Assembly: GCA_937958695.1 (NCBI GenBank)
Contig: CALGNK010000017.1
Span: 8,718-72,717 of the forward strand
DNA length: 64,000 nucleotides
Source of the DNA: an uncultured bacterium
GTDB lineage: Bacteria; DUMJ01
Direction of reading: 5' to 3'
In this document: piece by piece, positions 1 to 8,515 of the stretch
Position numbering within the stretch: the first letter of the stretch is position 1
How the letters are laid out: the number at the start of each line of letters is the position of its first letter
Made by a program: the position numbers and the translations under genes
The notes under the pieces: model-generated
The model's database searches: none
Told to the model about the DNA's origin: nothing
What the model saw: the letters and a program-made list of their open reading frames with translations, nothing else

Positions 1-635
1 AATGGACAGGACTTTATATCAGCAATACCTGAGTATAAATCTTCACTCTCATACTCTAAGCCAAAGTATAATGTATTAACAGGTATATTGTATGTAACAC
101 TAGAAACCAAAGGATCATCAGCATTTATAACAAATGTGATATCAGGATTAGCTTCTGCTATGCTTCTAAATGTCTTTGCTAACTTATCGACCTCACCATA
201 CCTATCTAATTGATCACGAAAGAGATTAGTAATGACAATTGTATCTGGCTTTACCTCTTTAACCAATAGATTTAGATTTGCCTCGTCAATCTCAAAGACA
301 CCAACAGCATCTGAAAATTTATTGTTAAAAGAGTATCTCTCTATGAGACTAGTACAGACTCCTCTAACAAGGTTTGCCCCTGCCCTATTATGAACACAAT
401 CAATCCCTAATCCATCCAATATGGTAGCTATAACCCTAGCAGTTGTAGTCTTACCATTTGTCCCTGTTACAAATATCTTGAATCTTAACTTTTCCCCTAG
501 CTCTTTCAGTATAGGAGGATATATAGATAACGCTAATTTACCAGGATAGCTTGTCCCACCAAATCTGAATATACGAGATGAAACTATGGCTAATTTTCCA
601 ATTAGAACACTAGTATAAAACCTCGTTGATTTCAT
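1..635 (-). CDS. murT: MurT, lipid II isoglutaminyl synthase subunit (3' end off window)
   Basis: The first 211 residues of MurT, the Mur-ligase-like ATPase that with glutaminase GatD amidates the D-Glu of lipid II in peptidoglycan synthesis at the cytoplasmic membrane. Translating the minus strand gives FGGTSYPGK (about residues 25-33), typical of MurT, then the P-loop TGTNGKTTT (57-65) and a Mur-ligase FEIDEAN motif. The last codons read S-C-P, where the family's four-Cys zinc ribbon would begin. The ATG (633-635) overlaps the stop of the upstream reductoisomerase-like gene as ATGA, so translation is probably coupled. The C-terminal half, and probably gatD, lie left of base 1. The MurT call is firm from motifs; the gatD partner is expected but not seen. 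Confidence 0.85.
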   Translation of the reverse strand, partial: MKSTRFYTSVLIGKLAIVSSRIFRFGGTSYPGKLALSIYPPILKELGEKLRFKIFVTGTNGKTTTARVIATILDGLGIDCVHNRAGANLVRGVCTSLIERYSFNNKFSDAVGVFEIDEANLNLLVKEVKPDTIVITNLFRDQLDRYGEVDKLAKTFRSIAEANPDITFVINADDPLVSSVTYNIPVNTLYFGLEYESEDLYSGIADIKSCP

Positions 636-1624
636 CTCCTTCCTAAGACTTTATAGAGTTTATCCTCCTCCTTGCAGATAGGATGAGATAGAGCTATCTT
701 CCAAAGTCTACTGAAAGAGGGGAGCCCTAATAACTGTTCTAAACCCCACTCTCTAGCAAAACGTCCATCCTTAATCTCCTCAATTGCAGATTTCATAAGT
801 TCTTTCATGTCTTCTGTGATATAACGCTTACCCCAAGTCATATGTCCATACTGACTTGTGTGCGAGTGTAGACTCAATTGGTTCCAAAGTCCAAACTGAG
901 CTATTGCATGACCTATCTCTCCTAGCTCTCCAGAAGCATATAATTCTAAGATGGCAACTTCTGGGCTGACCCCTTCTTCTACAAGAACCTCATAGCAAGC
1001 CTGAAGAAGGTATAGCATCGCCCCTGCCCAAGAGTGTTCGCTAAAGAGGTCAACAAGAGTCTCTTCATAGAAGCTCGATTCGACTGCACAGCCACCTGGT
1101 AAAAATGCACCTATACCCTTTGATATAGCTAGTGCATAATCCCAAGCCTTACCTGAGGCATCTTGTTCTACTCCAACTAGAACAGGAAAACCTTTACCTT
1201 GCAAGAAGAGATCTCTAACTCCCTTTCCTATCATCCTAGGAGCTACTAAGACTACATCTACATCTTTTGGTAGCGTTATAAAACCATAGGTGATATTATA
1301 GCCACTGGCAAAATCTAGCACCTTACCCTTGGATAAATGTGGGAGGACGTCATTTTCCATTACCCTTGGAGCAACCTCATCTGGAATGAGAAGTAGAATA
1401 ATCTCTGATTCTTCTGCAGTCTCACTAATACTCTTTACAGTAAAACCATCAGAAATAGCCAAGTCCCAGGCTTTGTCTTTTATATTTCCGATAATAACAT
1501 TTAAACCATTGTCTCTTAAGTTTAGAGCCTGAGACCTTCCCTGGTTTCCATAACCTATAATACCTATAGTCTTATCCTTCAGTATATCTAGACTTGCATC
1601 CTTATCCATAAATATCCTTGCCAT
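632..1624 (-). CDS. Ketol-acid reductoisomerase-like protein lacking catalytic His and Lys
   Basis: A homologue of IlvC (330 residues, normal class I length) with an N-terminal Rossmann motif GYGNQG and the C-terminal knotted helical domain. Numbered from the longer GTG start, the Mg ligands of the E-x-x-x-D-L-F-x-E motif are kept (D195, E199), as is E230. However, the conserved H-G-x-N-I histidine is Ser (S110, in SGYNI) and the conserved VAPK lysine is Arg (R133), so normal acetohydroxyacid isomeroreduction is doubtful. It is not linked to ilvB/ilvN but to an ADP-ribosylglycohydrolase and a TIM-barrel isomerase. The ATG at 1624 is chosen because AGAGGTGA sits just before it; the GTG at 1633 lies inside that site. 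It may act on a different 2-keto acid or sugar acid; the substrate is unknown. Confidence 0.75.
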   Translation of the reverse strand: MARIFMDKDASLDILKDKTIGIIGYGNQGRSQALNLRDNGLNVIIGNIKDKAWDLAISDGFTVKSISETAEESEIILLLIPDEVAPRVMENDVLPHLSKGKVLDFASGYNITYGFITLPKDVDVVLVAPRMIGKGVRDLFLQGKGFPVLVGVEQDASGKAWDYALAISKGIGAFLPGGCAVESSFYEETLVDLFSEHSWAGAMLYLLQACYEVLVEEGVSPEVAILELYASGELGEIGHAIAQFGLWNQLSLHSHTSQYGHMTWGKRYITEDMKELMKSAIEEIKDGRFAREWGLEQLLGLPSFSRLWKIALSHPICKEEDKLYKVLGRR

Positions 1625-1629
1625 AGTCT

Positions 1630-2919
1630 TCACCTCTTAAATATTTTATAAACTCTTTCGGCTAATTCGGATATCTTAAATCTTTCGAACCCTATTACAA
1701 TACTCTCTACAGTATCATTCAAAGGTCTTATCCATTTCTCGGGAAGGTTCTTACCACCAAGTAAGACTCCCATTATAGAACCAGCAGTAGCGCCATTACA
1801 ATCAGTATCGAATCCACACATAACACTTGTAGTTATTGCCTTCTCAAAGTCCCCCTCTGATAGCATAAGTCCAAGAACAACAAAACAGGCATTATTTATA
1901 GTATGAACGGGATGATAATCTCCATACTGATCCATAATTTTAGACCAAACATTCTTCCAATCCTTTTCCTTTCTGCACCAATCCATAACATTATTGATTG
2001 CTTCATAAAGTCTAGAGGTCTTTGGTATCTCTGTAAGTCCTATCTCTATTGCAGACTCAACATTATCTACAACAAATGCAGAAGAGATTGTAGAAGAAAT
2101 AAACATCTCGCCATAGATGCCATTTTTAGTGTGGGATAGAACGGCATCCCTATATGCAAATTCCCCTGCCCTCTCAGGATGACCAGGATTTACATAGCCG
2201 AAGATGTCAGCCCTTATCTGCGCTCCTATCCACTCTCTATAAGGATTCATAAACATAGCGGTCTCAGGGGGCTTTATTCCATTAACCAGATTCCTATAGG
2301 CAATCCTCTCCGCAGTATAGACAAGTAGGTATGGAAGATGTGTAAGCCACTCATTTGCTATATCATTGGTAGTAAATGAATCACCATAAGTCTCTAAGAT
2401 ATGTAGACCAAGGATCGTATAATCTATATCATCATCTCTAACCATCCTATCTATGTTTCCGGCTGTCCAACTCTTTACCTGTTTTATCCTTTTAAATGGT
2501 TCTTCATTAGATTCTAGATATGGGAAATAGTAATCTAGCTTCTCTATACCAGCGATATCTAAATACTCTTCTATATCTTTTCTCTTCCAGCCTTCGACTG
2601 GTTTTCCTAAGAGACAACCAGCACATCTACCAAGAATACCACCTAGAATCTTATCTTTTATAGTATCTTCAGATATATGGATATCTAATCTTCTTGGTCC
2701 ATCTGGTCTATATCTTTTTATCCCCTCTAGATCTGAAGGTTCTGTATAGAGAAAATTCTCAGATGGCTTTAGGCTTAAAAGTTCCTTGTAGAGGTTCAAA
2801 ATAATGTCTTCTGTAAGGAGATTGGGGTCAAAATTCTTGAAAAAAGAAACATCACAGCCTTCTTCTTCTTTTTCTTTCATTTCATCTACAAAAAGCCTTC
2901 TCATTTCATTTATATCCAT
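1630..2919 (-). CDS. ADP-ribosylglycohydrolase family protein
   Basis: A 429-residue member of the ADP-ribosylglycohydrolase (DraG/ARH) fold family, which usually removes ADP-ribose or similar ribosyl groups using a dinuclear Mg centre. Both metal motifs are visible: DDDID (162-166) and GFDTDCNGAT (369-378, with D371 and D373). About 85 extra residues precede the fold, so it is longer than DraG (around 300). The gene follows a TIM-barrel isomerase by 10 bases and overlaps the possible GTG of the next gene, so it is in the same operon. Many bacterial members of this family act on unknown small molecules; the metabolic neighbours make a small-molecule ribosyl or glycosyl substrate more likely here than protein de-ADP-ribosylation, which is inference. 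Confidence 0.85.
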   Translation of the reverse strand: MDINEMRRLFVDEMKEKEEEGCDVSFFKNFDPNLLTEDIILNLYKELLSLKPSENFLYTEPSDLEGIKRYRPDGPRRLDIHISEDTIKDKILGGILGRCAGCLLGKPVEGWKRKDIEEYLDIAGIEKLDYYFPYLESNEEPFKRIKQVKSWTAGNIDRMVRDDDIDYTILGLHILETYGDSFTTNDIANEWLTHLPYLLVYTAERIAYRNLVNGIKPPETAMFMNPYREWIGAQIRADIFGYVNPGHPERAGEFAYRDAVLSHTKNGIYGEMFISSTISSAFVVDNVESAIEIGLTEIPKTSRLYEAINNVMDWCRKEKDWKNVWSKIMDQYGDYHPVHTINNACFVVLGLMLSEGDFEKAITTSVMCGFDTDCNGATAGSIMGVLLGGKNLPEKWIRPLNDTVESIVIGFERFKISELAERVYKIFKR

Positions 2920-2929
2920 AATTAACCCC

Positions 2930-3715
2930 TTACATCAAGGATTTTAAAAACTTAGCTGTCTTTGGAAGCAGTTCATCTGGGTCACCCGGAATCCCACATT
3001 CTAATGTCATATAACCAGAGTATCCTTTCTCTTTTAAAACCTTAAAGGAGCTTGCAAAATCTGTATGTCCCATACCTGGAAGGAGCCTATTACTATCAGC
3101 TAGATGAATATGGGCTATAAGATCAATATTATTAGAGAGAGATTGAGGGATATTAGCCTCTTCTATATTCATGTGGAAAAAGTCCGCCATTATCTTTAAT
3201 CCTTTTCTATGAGTAGCATTTAATATCTCCTTAGCATCGTTTAGAGTTTTTACAAAATGGGTTTCATATCTATTTAAAGGCTCTAATAAAATATATGTAC
3301 CTTGAGAATATGCATATTCACCTAGTTCATTTAAGAGCTCAACGAGTAGTTTCTTTTCTAGCTCTAATACGTTCATAATAGGGGTAAGATCAGGCAGTTT
3401 AGGTGGACCAAAGATGGGAACTACAACTAGTCCTACAGCTTGTAAGTCAGCACATAAGGAGAGTAACTCTTTTATATCTCTAATAGCCTTACCTCTTTCA
3501 TCTTTATCGGGGTCAAGTAAACATCCACCATAACCAGAACAGATTGTGCTTACCTTTAAATCTCTACCCTTAAGTGCTATTTTCACCTCATCAATTCGCT
3601 CTTTCAAATTATTTCCCCAAAGCTCTATACCTTCAAATCCGAAGGATTCTAACTTTTCTACCTTTTCTTTAAGGTTAGAACCTTTAACCAGGTTCTCTTG
3701 ACAGGAAAGCTTCAT
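2930..3715 (-). CDS. Sugar phosphate isomerase/epimerase (AP-endonuclease-2 fold TIM barrel)
   Basis: A 261-residue TIM-barrel protein of the xylose-isomerase-like family that includes hydroxypyruvate isomerase, D-psicose/tagatose 3-epimerase and myo-inositol catabolic enzymes. The expected metal ligands are in place: E145 (in LLEPLNRYE), D178 (ADFFHM), H204 (HIHLADS) and E239 (TLECG). The NRYE segment resembles ketose 3-epimerases, but the true substrate cannot be read from the sequence. A GGGGAGGTG ribosome binding site precedes the ATG. It lies 25 bases after the UPF0210 gene and 10 bases before the ADP-ribosylglycohydrolase, in the tail of the aspartate-family operon. Confidence 0.8.
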   Translation of the reverse strand: MKLSCQENLVKGSNLKEKVEKLESFGFEGIELWGNNLKERIDEVKIALKGRDLKVSTICSGYGGCLLDPDKDERGKAIRDIKELLSLCADLQAVGLVVVPIFGPPKLPDLTPIMNVLELEKKLLVELLNELGEYAYSQGTYILLEPLNRYETHFVKTLNDAKEILNATHRKGLKIMADFFHMNIEEANIPQSLSNNIDLIAHIHLADSNRLLPGMGHTDFASSFKVLKEKGYSGYMTLECGIPGDPDELLPKTAKFLKSLM

Positions 3716-3740
3716 TTATACACCTCCCCAATATAGTTTT

Positions 3741-5099
3741 TTAGTTTCTATAACTAGTAAGAGGAGGAGGTATCCTTCCTCCACGTTTAAAGATATCTAT
3801 ACATGGTGTACTATTAACACTTATAATAGGTGCCCTACCTAAAAGACCTCCAAGTTCTACCCATTCCCCAGGTTTTCCTCCAGGGACAGGGAGTATTCTT
3901 ACCGCTGTGGTCTTATTATGCATAACACCTATAGCCATCTCGTCAAGTATAATTCCCATAAGTGTATATGGAGAGATATCTCCAGGTATTGGAATCATAT
4001 CAAGCCCAACAGAACACACATTTGTAAGTGACTCTAATTTCTCTAAAGTAAGGACACCCTTGCCAACCGCTTCAGCTATCCCCTTATCTTCGCTTACAGG
4101 AACAAATGTTCCACTCAAGCCTCCAACAGATGAAGAAGCCATTAAGCATCCCTTCTTTAGCGCATCGTTTAGAAGAAATAAAAGCCCGGTAGTACCTGGA
4201 GCCCCAAAGGTTTCGACGCCTATCCTTTCTATAATCCTGGCTACACTGTCTCCTTCTTCAGGAGTCGGAGCAAGCGAGATATCTACACTTACAGAATTTA
4301 TTCCTAGTCTACTTGCAATCTCCTTACCTATAAATTCACCAGATCTTGTTATCTTAAACGAAACCCTCTTTATCTCTTCTACAATAGATAGGATATCAGC
4401 GTCTTTTGGAAGTCTCTCTATAGCAGACCTTATAGTTCCAGGACCACTTATGCCAACATTTATAACCCTTTCTCCTCTCTTTATACCATGGAAGGCTCCT
4501 GCCATAAAAGGATTATCACCTGGAGGATTACAAAGGACGATCAATTTGGCACATACGATAGGTCTAGCCTTTATTCTAGCAGTTTCTAGTATTACATAAC
4601 TAGACTCTCTTATGGCATCTAGATTTATACCCGCCTTCGTTGTAGCAGTAACGATAGATGCGCAGAGCCTTTCTGTCTCATTTAGGATTATAGGAATCGA
4701 TTTTAAAAAGACTTTATCCGTAGAGGAAACTTCATATTCCAAAAAGCAGGTGTACCCCCCAATAAAATCTAACCCCACATCTAAGGCAAGTTTATCTAGC
4801 TCTTTAGCAAGGTGTATATAATCTTCTACATCTAGACTAGATATGAGTAGAGAAGCAGGTGTTATAGCAATTCTCTTATTCACTATAGGTATTCCATACT
4901 CTAGTTCTACTCTTTTTATAGTATCCAAAAAGCCTTCTGTAGCATTTAGTAGCTTCTCTCGTAGGCGCTTAATAGTTTCATCTACGCTGTCTCTTCTACA
5001 GTCTAACAGGTCAACGCCAAGTGTAACAGTTCTTATATCTAGATGCTCTATCTGTATCATCCTAATTGTTTCTAGTATCTCTTCGGTAGTAAATATCAT
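3741..5099 (-). CDS. UPF0210 (DUF711, PFL-like) family protein
   Basis: A 452-residue cytoplasmic protein of the UPF0210/DUF711 family, distantly related in fold to glycyl-radical enzymes but without an established reaction. Sequence support comes from overall length, the LVTLG-like start region, the long Gly-rich segments (GPGTIRSAIE, SSVGGLSGTFVPVSED, GAPGTTGLLF) and the end of the protein. The family is recurrently encoded next to a short UPF0237 ACT protein, exactly as here: the ACT gene ends three bases upstream. The placement in an aspartate-pathway operon suggests an amino-acid-related role, which is inference. Confidence 0.85.
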   Translation of the reverse strand: MIFTTEEILETIRMIQIEHLDIRTVTLGVDLLDCRRDSVDETIKRLREKLLNATEGFLDTIKRVELEYGIPIVNKRIAITPASLLISSLDVEDYIHLAKELDKLALDVGLDFIGGYTCFLEYEVSSTDKVFLKSIPIILNETERLCASIVTATTKAGINLDAIRESSYVILETARIKARPIVCAKLIVLCNPPGDNPFMAGAFHGIKRGERVINVGISGPGTIRSAIERLPKDADILSIVEEIKRVSFKITRSGEFIGKEIASRLGINSVSVDISLAPTPEEGDSVARIIERIGVETFGAPGTTGLLFLLNDALKKGCLMASSSVGGLSGTFVPVSEDKGIAEAVGKGVLTLEKLESLTNVCSVGLDMIPIPGDISPYTLMGIILDEMAIGVMHNKTTAVRILPVPGGKPGEWVELGGLLGRAPIISVNSTPCIDIFKRGGRIPPPLTSYRN

Positions 5100-5102
5100 A
5101 CC

Positions 5103-5372
5103 CTATATCCTATGCATGACCCTAAAGATCTCTTCTCTTTCAAAAGAGACCTTTACTTTGAGTCTTTCTCCTTCCTCTAAGAGCTTCTCTACCAGGGGAG
5201 TAATATCTTCTAGTTTAGTTATATCTACTAATAGAGCCATTACAAAAATGTCACCCATAATAGTTTGTGTTATGTCTAATATGTTAACTCCAAAATTAGC
5301 CAATACAGAGCTTATACCTGCCACTATACCTGTATGGTCTATCCCTGTTACCGTAATTATTGCCCTCTTCAA
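5103..5372 (-). CDS. ACT domain protein, UPF0237 family
   Basis: An 89-residue stand-alone ACT domain (ITVTGIDHTGIVAGISSVLA at the N terminus), the fold used for binding amino acids or other small ligands. It belongs to the UPF0237 type normally paired with UPF0210. It uses a TTG start (5370-5372) directly after the lysC stop, with GGAGAGGAA upstream as ribosome binding site; no ATG is available in frame nearby. Lying between lysC and the UPF0210 gene, it is likely a ligand-sensing partner of the UPF0210 protein; the ligand is unknown. Confidence 0.88.
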   Translation of the reverse strand: MKRAIITVTGIDHTGIVAGISSVLANFGVNILDITQTIMGDIFVMALLVDITKLEDITPLVEKLLEEGERLKVKVSFEREEIFRVMHRI

Positions 5373-6587
5373 TTATTCCTCTCCAAGACCAAATCCGTCG
5401 TGTAGAACAATTACAGCCCTTTCTACGTCATCCTCGTTTATTATACATCCAATCTTTATCTCTGATGTGGATATCATATCTATATTTATACCTGCTTCAC
5501 CTAAAAGCCCAAACATCTTTGCTGCTATCCCAGGGGTGCTTTGTATCCCAACACCAACAATGGATACCTTACCAACTTTCTTATTGCAAGATACTTCTCT
5601 TATGCCTAGCTCTCTCTTTACATTTTCTAATATCTCTAATGCCCTATCCACATCGTCTATGGGGATTGTAAATGATATATCTGTATAACCAGACTCACTG
5701 GCATTTTGAATAATGTCATCCACATTTATACCAACGTCTCCTAACGGCTTAAATATCTTGTGGGCTATCCCTGGTTTATCTAGGACATGTTTCAATGTTA
5801 TCTTTGCTATATCTTTCCTATGAGCAATACCTCTAACTCTGCTTACTGGTTCCATCTCATTTACCTCCTGTATAATAGTTCCTGGCTCATCCTCAAAGGA
5901 AGATTTTACCTCTATCTTCATATTGTAGATCCACCCTAATTCTACTGCTCTATTATGCATAACTCTAGCTCCTTGGCTGGCAAGTTCTAACATTTCTTCA
6001 TAAGAAATTACATCGAGTTTTTTTGCATTTTTCACTATCCTAGGGTCTGCGGTATATATGCCTTTTACATCGGTAAATATCTCTGTTTTTTCTACCTCTA
6101 AAGCTATTCCAAGGGCAACAGCGGTTGTATCAGAACCTCCTCTTCCTAAGGTTGTTATATCGTTCTGATCACATATCCCTTGAAAACCAGCCACAACTAC
6201 AATTTTACCTTTCTTCAATTCTTCTTTTATCCTTGTTGGGTCAACGGACTTTATCCTAGCCCTACCAGCGTTTTCATCTGTATATATACCTGCCTGCCAT
6301 CCAGTTAGAGAAATAGCAGGTATACCTATGTCCTCCAAAGCCATAGCCATAAGTGCTCCTGAAATCTGTTCTCCGGTTGACATAAGGGCATCCAATTCTC
6401 TAGGAGAAGGTCTTTTAGAAATCTTTTTAGCTAGATCTATCAATTCATCTGTTGTATCACCCATAGCGGAGACTACTACAACAAGATCATTCCCCGCTTC
6501 TTTTAATCTTGCCAACTTCTTAGCGATATTCTTTATCCTGTCTATCGTTCCTACAGAGCTTCCTCCATACTTATGAACTAGAAGCAT
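5373..6587 (-). CDS. lysC: Aspartate kinase
   Basis: Aspartate kinase (404 residues) phosphorylates aspartate, the first step to lysine, threonine and methionine. The kinase domain is recognisable by KYGGSSVG (6-13), the TTLGRGGSD loop (145-153) and FTDVKGIYTADPR (171-183). Two ACT repeats follow (about 260-330 and 340-400), so it should be feedback regulated by an end-product amino acid; which one cannot be told by eye. Length matches monofunctional LysC of Gram-positive bacteria. It is preceded by asd with a nine-base gap and followed directly by the ACT protein, consistent with one operon. Confidence 0.96.
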   Translation of the reverse strand: MLLVHKYGGSSVGTIDRIKNIAKKLARLKEAGNDLVVVVSAMGDTTDELIDLAKKISKRPSPRELDALMSTGEQISGALMAMALEDIGIPAISLTGWQAGIYTDENAGRARIKSVDPTRIKEELKKGKIVVVAGFQGICDQNDITTLGRGGSDTTAVALGIALEVEKTEIFTDVKGIYTADPRIVKNAKKLDVISYEEMLELASQGARVMHNRAVELGWIYNMKIEVKSSFEDEPGTIIQEVNEMEPVSRVRGIAHRKDIAKITLKHVLDKPGIAHKIFKPLGDVGINVDDIIQNASESGYTDISFTIPIDDVDRALEILENVKRELGIREVSCNKKVGKVSIVGVGIQSTPGIAAKMFGLLGEAGINIDMISTSEIKIGCIINEDDVERAVIVLHDGFGLGEE

Positions 6588-6596
6588 ATCTTCCTC

Positions 6597-7604
6597 CTAA
6601 ATTAGGCCTAATTTAATAAGAGATTCTGCTATCTGGACAGCATTTAACGCTGCTCCTTTTCTAATATTATCAGCAACTATCCACATAGCTATACCATTCT
6701 CTACCGACTCATCTTTTCTTATCCTCCCTACAAATACTTCATCCTTACCCTCTGCCATTATAGGCATAGGATAAACAGCATCCTCCGGCTTATCTACAAC
6801 GACTACACCTGGAGCATTACTTAAGATCTCTCTTACCTCTTCTGGAGTTATAGGTAACTCTGTCTCTATATTTACACTCTCAGAGTGAGCCTTAAATACT
6901 GGAACCCTGACTGTGGTAGCACAGACCTTTATAGAGTGGTCATCTAGGATCTTTCTTGTCTCATTTACCATCTTCATCTCTTCTTTGGAGAAGCCATTAG
7001 GGTAGAAGATATCTATGTGTGGCAGTAGATTAAACGCTATCTGATGAGGATAGATTTTTGGAGATATAGGCTTTCCCTCAAGGATATTCTTTGTCTCTTC
7101 CCAAAGTTCTTCTACAGCTTCTCTTCCTGTGCCGGAGACAGACTGATATGTGGATACAACAATTCTCTTTATCTTAAATCTCTTATGCAGTGGAGCTAAT
7201 GCTACTACCATCTGAATAGTGGAACAGTTAGGATTAGCTATAATGCCTTTATGCTCTCTTAACTTCTCTTCGTTTACCTCTGGGACAACAAGAGGCACAT
7301 CTGGTTCCATCCTAAAGGCATTACTGTTATCTATAACTACCGCTCCAGCTTTCACCGCTGATGGAGCAAGTTCTTTACTCCCCTTTTCTCCGGCAGAGAA
7401 AAGAGCAATCTGAACCCCCTCAAAGCTGTTAGGTGTGGCTTCTTCTACTACTATATCTTGCCCCTTAAATCTAACTACAGTCCCTTGAGACCTGCTTGTA
7501 GCTAAAAGCCTTAGAGACTTAACTGGGAAATTTCTGGTTTCAAGTATAGAGACCATCTCTCTACCTACTAAACCGGTAGCTCCTACTACCGCTACATTAT
7601 ACAT
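6597..7604 (-). CDS. asd: Aspartate-semialdehyde dehydrogenase
   Basis: Reduces aspartyl phosphate to aspartate semialdehyde using NADPH, the second step of the aspartate family pathway. The 335-residue protein starts with the Rossmann motif GATGLVG, has the catalytic cysteine in NPNCSTIQ (C127) and the active-site histidine in VFKAHSE (H240). Length is typical. The start overlaps the end of thrB by 13 bases, with GGAGGTGA inside thrB as ribosome binding site. It is cotranscribed with hom, thrC, thrB and lysC. Confidence 0.96.
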   Translation of the reverse strand: MYNVAVVGATGLVGREMVSILETRNFPVKSLRLLATSRSQGTVVRFKGQDIVVEEATPNSFEGVQIALFSAGEKGSKELAPSAVKAGAVVIDNSNAFRMEPDVPLVVPEVNEEKLREHKGIIANPNCSTIQMVVALAPLHKRFKIKRIVVSTYQSVSGTGREAVEELWEETKNILEGKPISPKIYPHQIAFNLLPHIDIFYPNGFSKEEMKMVNETRKILDDHSIKVCATTVRVPVFKAHSESVNIETELPITPEEVREILSNAPGVVVVDKPEDAVYPMPIMAEGKDEVFVGRIRKDESVENGIAMWIVADNIRKGAALNAVQIAESLIKLGLI

Positions 7605-8515
7605 TCTTTCACCTCCAATAAAGCACCTTCGTTATCTATCTCTAGGTCAAAGATCTTAGATTCAATATTGTTTTTAAGGAGAATTAACTCTATATCTTCC
7701 TTTAACTGCTTTACTTTATCTATCTTACTAAGAACGGCCATAGATGGTCCAGATCCACTTATCACAACACCTAAGGCACCTCTAGATATAACCTCTTCCT
7801 TTATCTTCTTATAGTTTGGTATATACTTTGCCCTATATGGTTCATGAAGTTCATCTTCTAGTATTAATGGTAAGTCATTTAAGTCTTTAGTCAATAGAGA
7901 ATTTATAAATATTCCCATCTTAGCTAGTCCTCTAATTGTTACATCAAGAGGGACACAATCTGGTATTAATTTTCTTGATGGCTCTGTCTTAACATTAAAC
8001 TGAGGCACTGCTACTATAACAGCTATCTCCTCTGGGAAAGGTATTTTCTTAACAAGAATCTCCCCATTATTTACAAGAGAGATTGTGCAACCTCCAAACA
8101 TTGCAGGGGTTACATTATCAGGATGTCCTTCAAGTTCTACAGCATATCTTAGTAGAGTTTCTTTAGAGAGATTCTTGCCAGTAAGTGTATTTCCTACCAT
8201 CAACCCTGCTACTATCGCAGAGGCACTGCTACCTAATCCTCTACATAATGGGATATTGCTAAAAATCTTTATGGCTAGATGAGGGATGGGTAGATTATAC
8301 AATCTATAAAAGTATTCTATAGCCTTTATAAAACTATTATTCTCTCTCTTAATAAGCTCTTCTCTACCTTCTCCTACTATTTCTATAGTATCTGGAGTAT
8401 CTGGTTCTGTTACTCTTACTTCAAATATATTGTATAGCTTTAAAGCTAATCCCAAAGTATCAAATCCAACCCCTAGATTTGCAGTAGTAGCAGGAACTTT
8501 AGAAACTAACATCAT
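7592..8515 (-). CDS. thrB: Homoserine kinase
   Basis: A GHMP-superfamily kinase that phosphorylates homoserine for threonine synthesis. The ATP-binding signature GLGSSASA is at 93-100 and the N terminus ([19 protein letters not shown]) is the family's first motif; the C-terminal [11 protein letters not shown] is motif 3. At 307 residues it has the normal length. The start ATG (8513-8515) overlaps the thrC stop as ATGA; a second ATG follows directly, so the exact first residue is uncertain by one codon. Order in the operon is hom, thrC, thrB, asd. Confidence 0.95.
   Translation of the reverse strand: MMLVSKVPATTANLGVGFDTLGLALKLYNIFEVRVTEPDTPDTIEIVGEGREELIKRENNSFIKAIEYFYRLYNLPIPHLAIKIFSNIPLCRGLGSSASAIVAGLMVGNTLTGKNLSKETLLRYAVELEGHPDNVTPAMFGGCTISLVNNGEILVKKIPFPEEIAVIVAVPQFNVKTEPSRKLIPDCVPLDVTIRGLAKMGIFINSLLTKDLNDLPLILEDELHEPYRAKYIPNYKKIKEEVISRGALGVVISGSGPSMAVLSKIDKVKQLKEDIELILLKNNIESKIFDLEIDNEGALLEVKECIM

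Noticed and set aside
632-1624. Plain ilvC assignment
   Set aside because: Two conserved catalytic residues are replaced and no other branched-chain ilvBND genes are beside it.
3907-4599. Long plus-strand open frames opposite the UPF0210 gene (3907-4599 and 4843-5688)
   Set aside because: They are antisense to clear, conserved genes, have low-complexity Ser/Ile/Leu-rich translations and no ribosome binding sites; they are shadows of codon usage.
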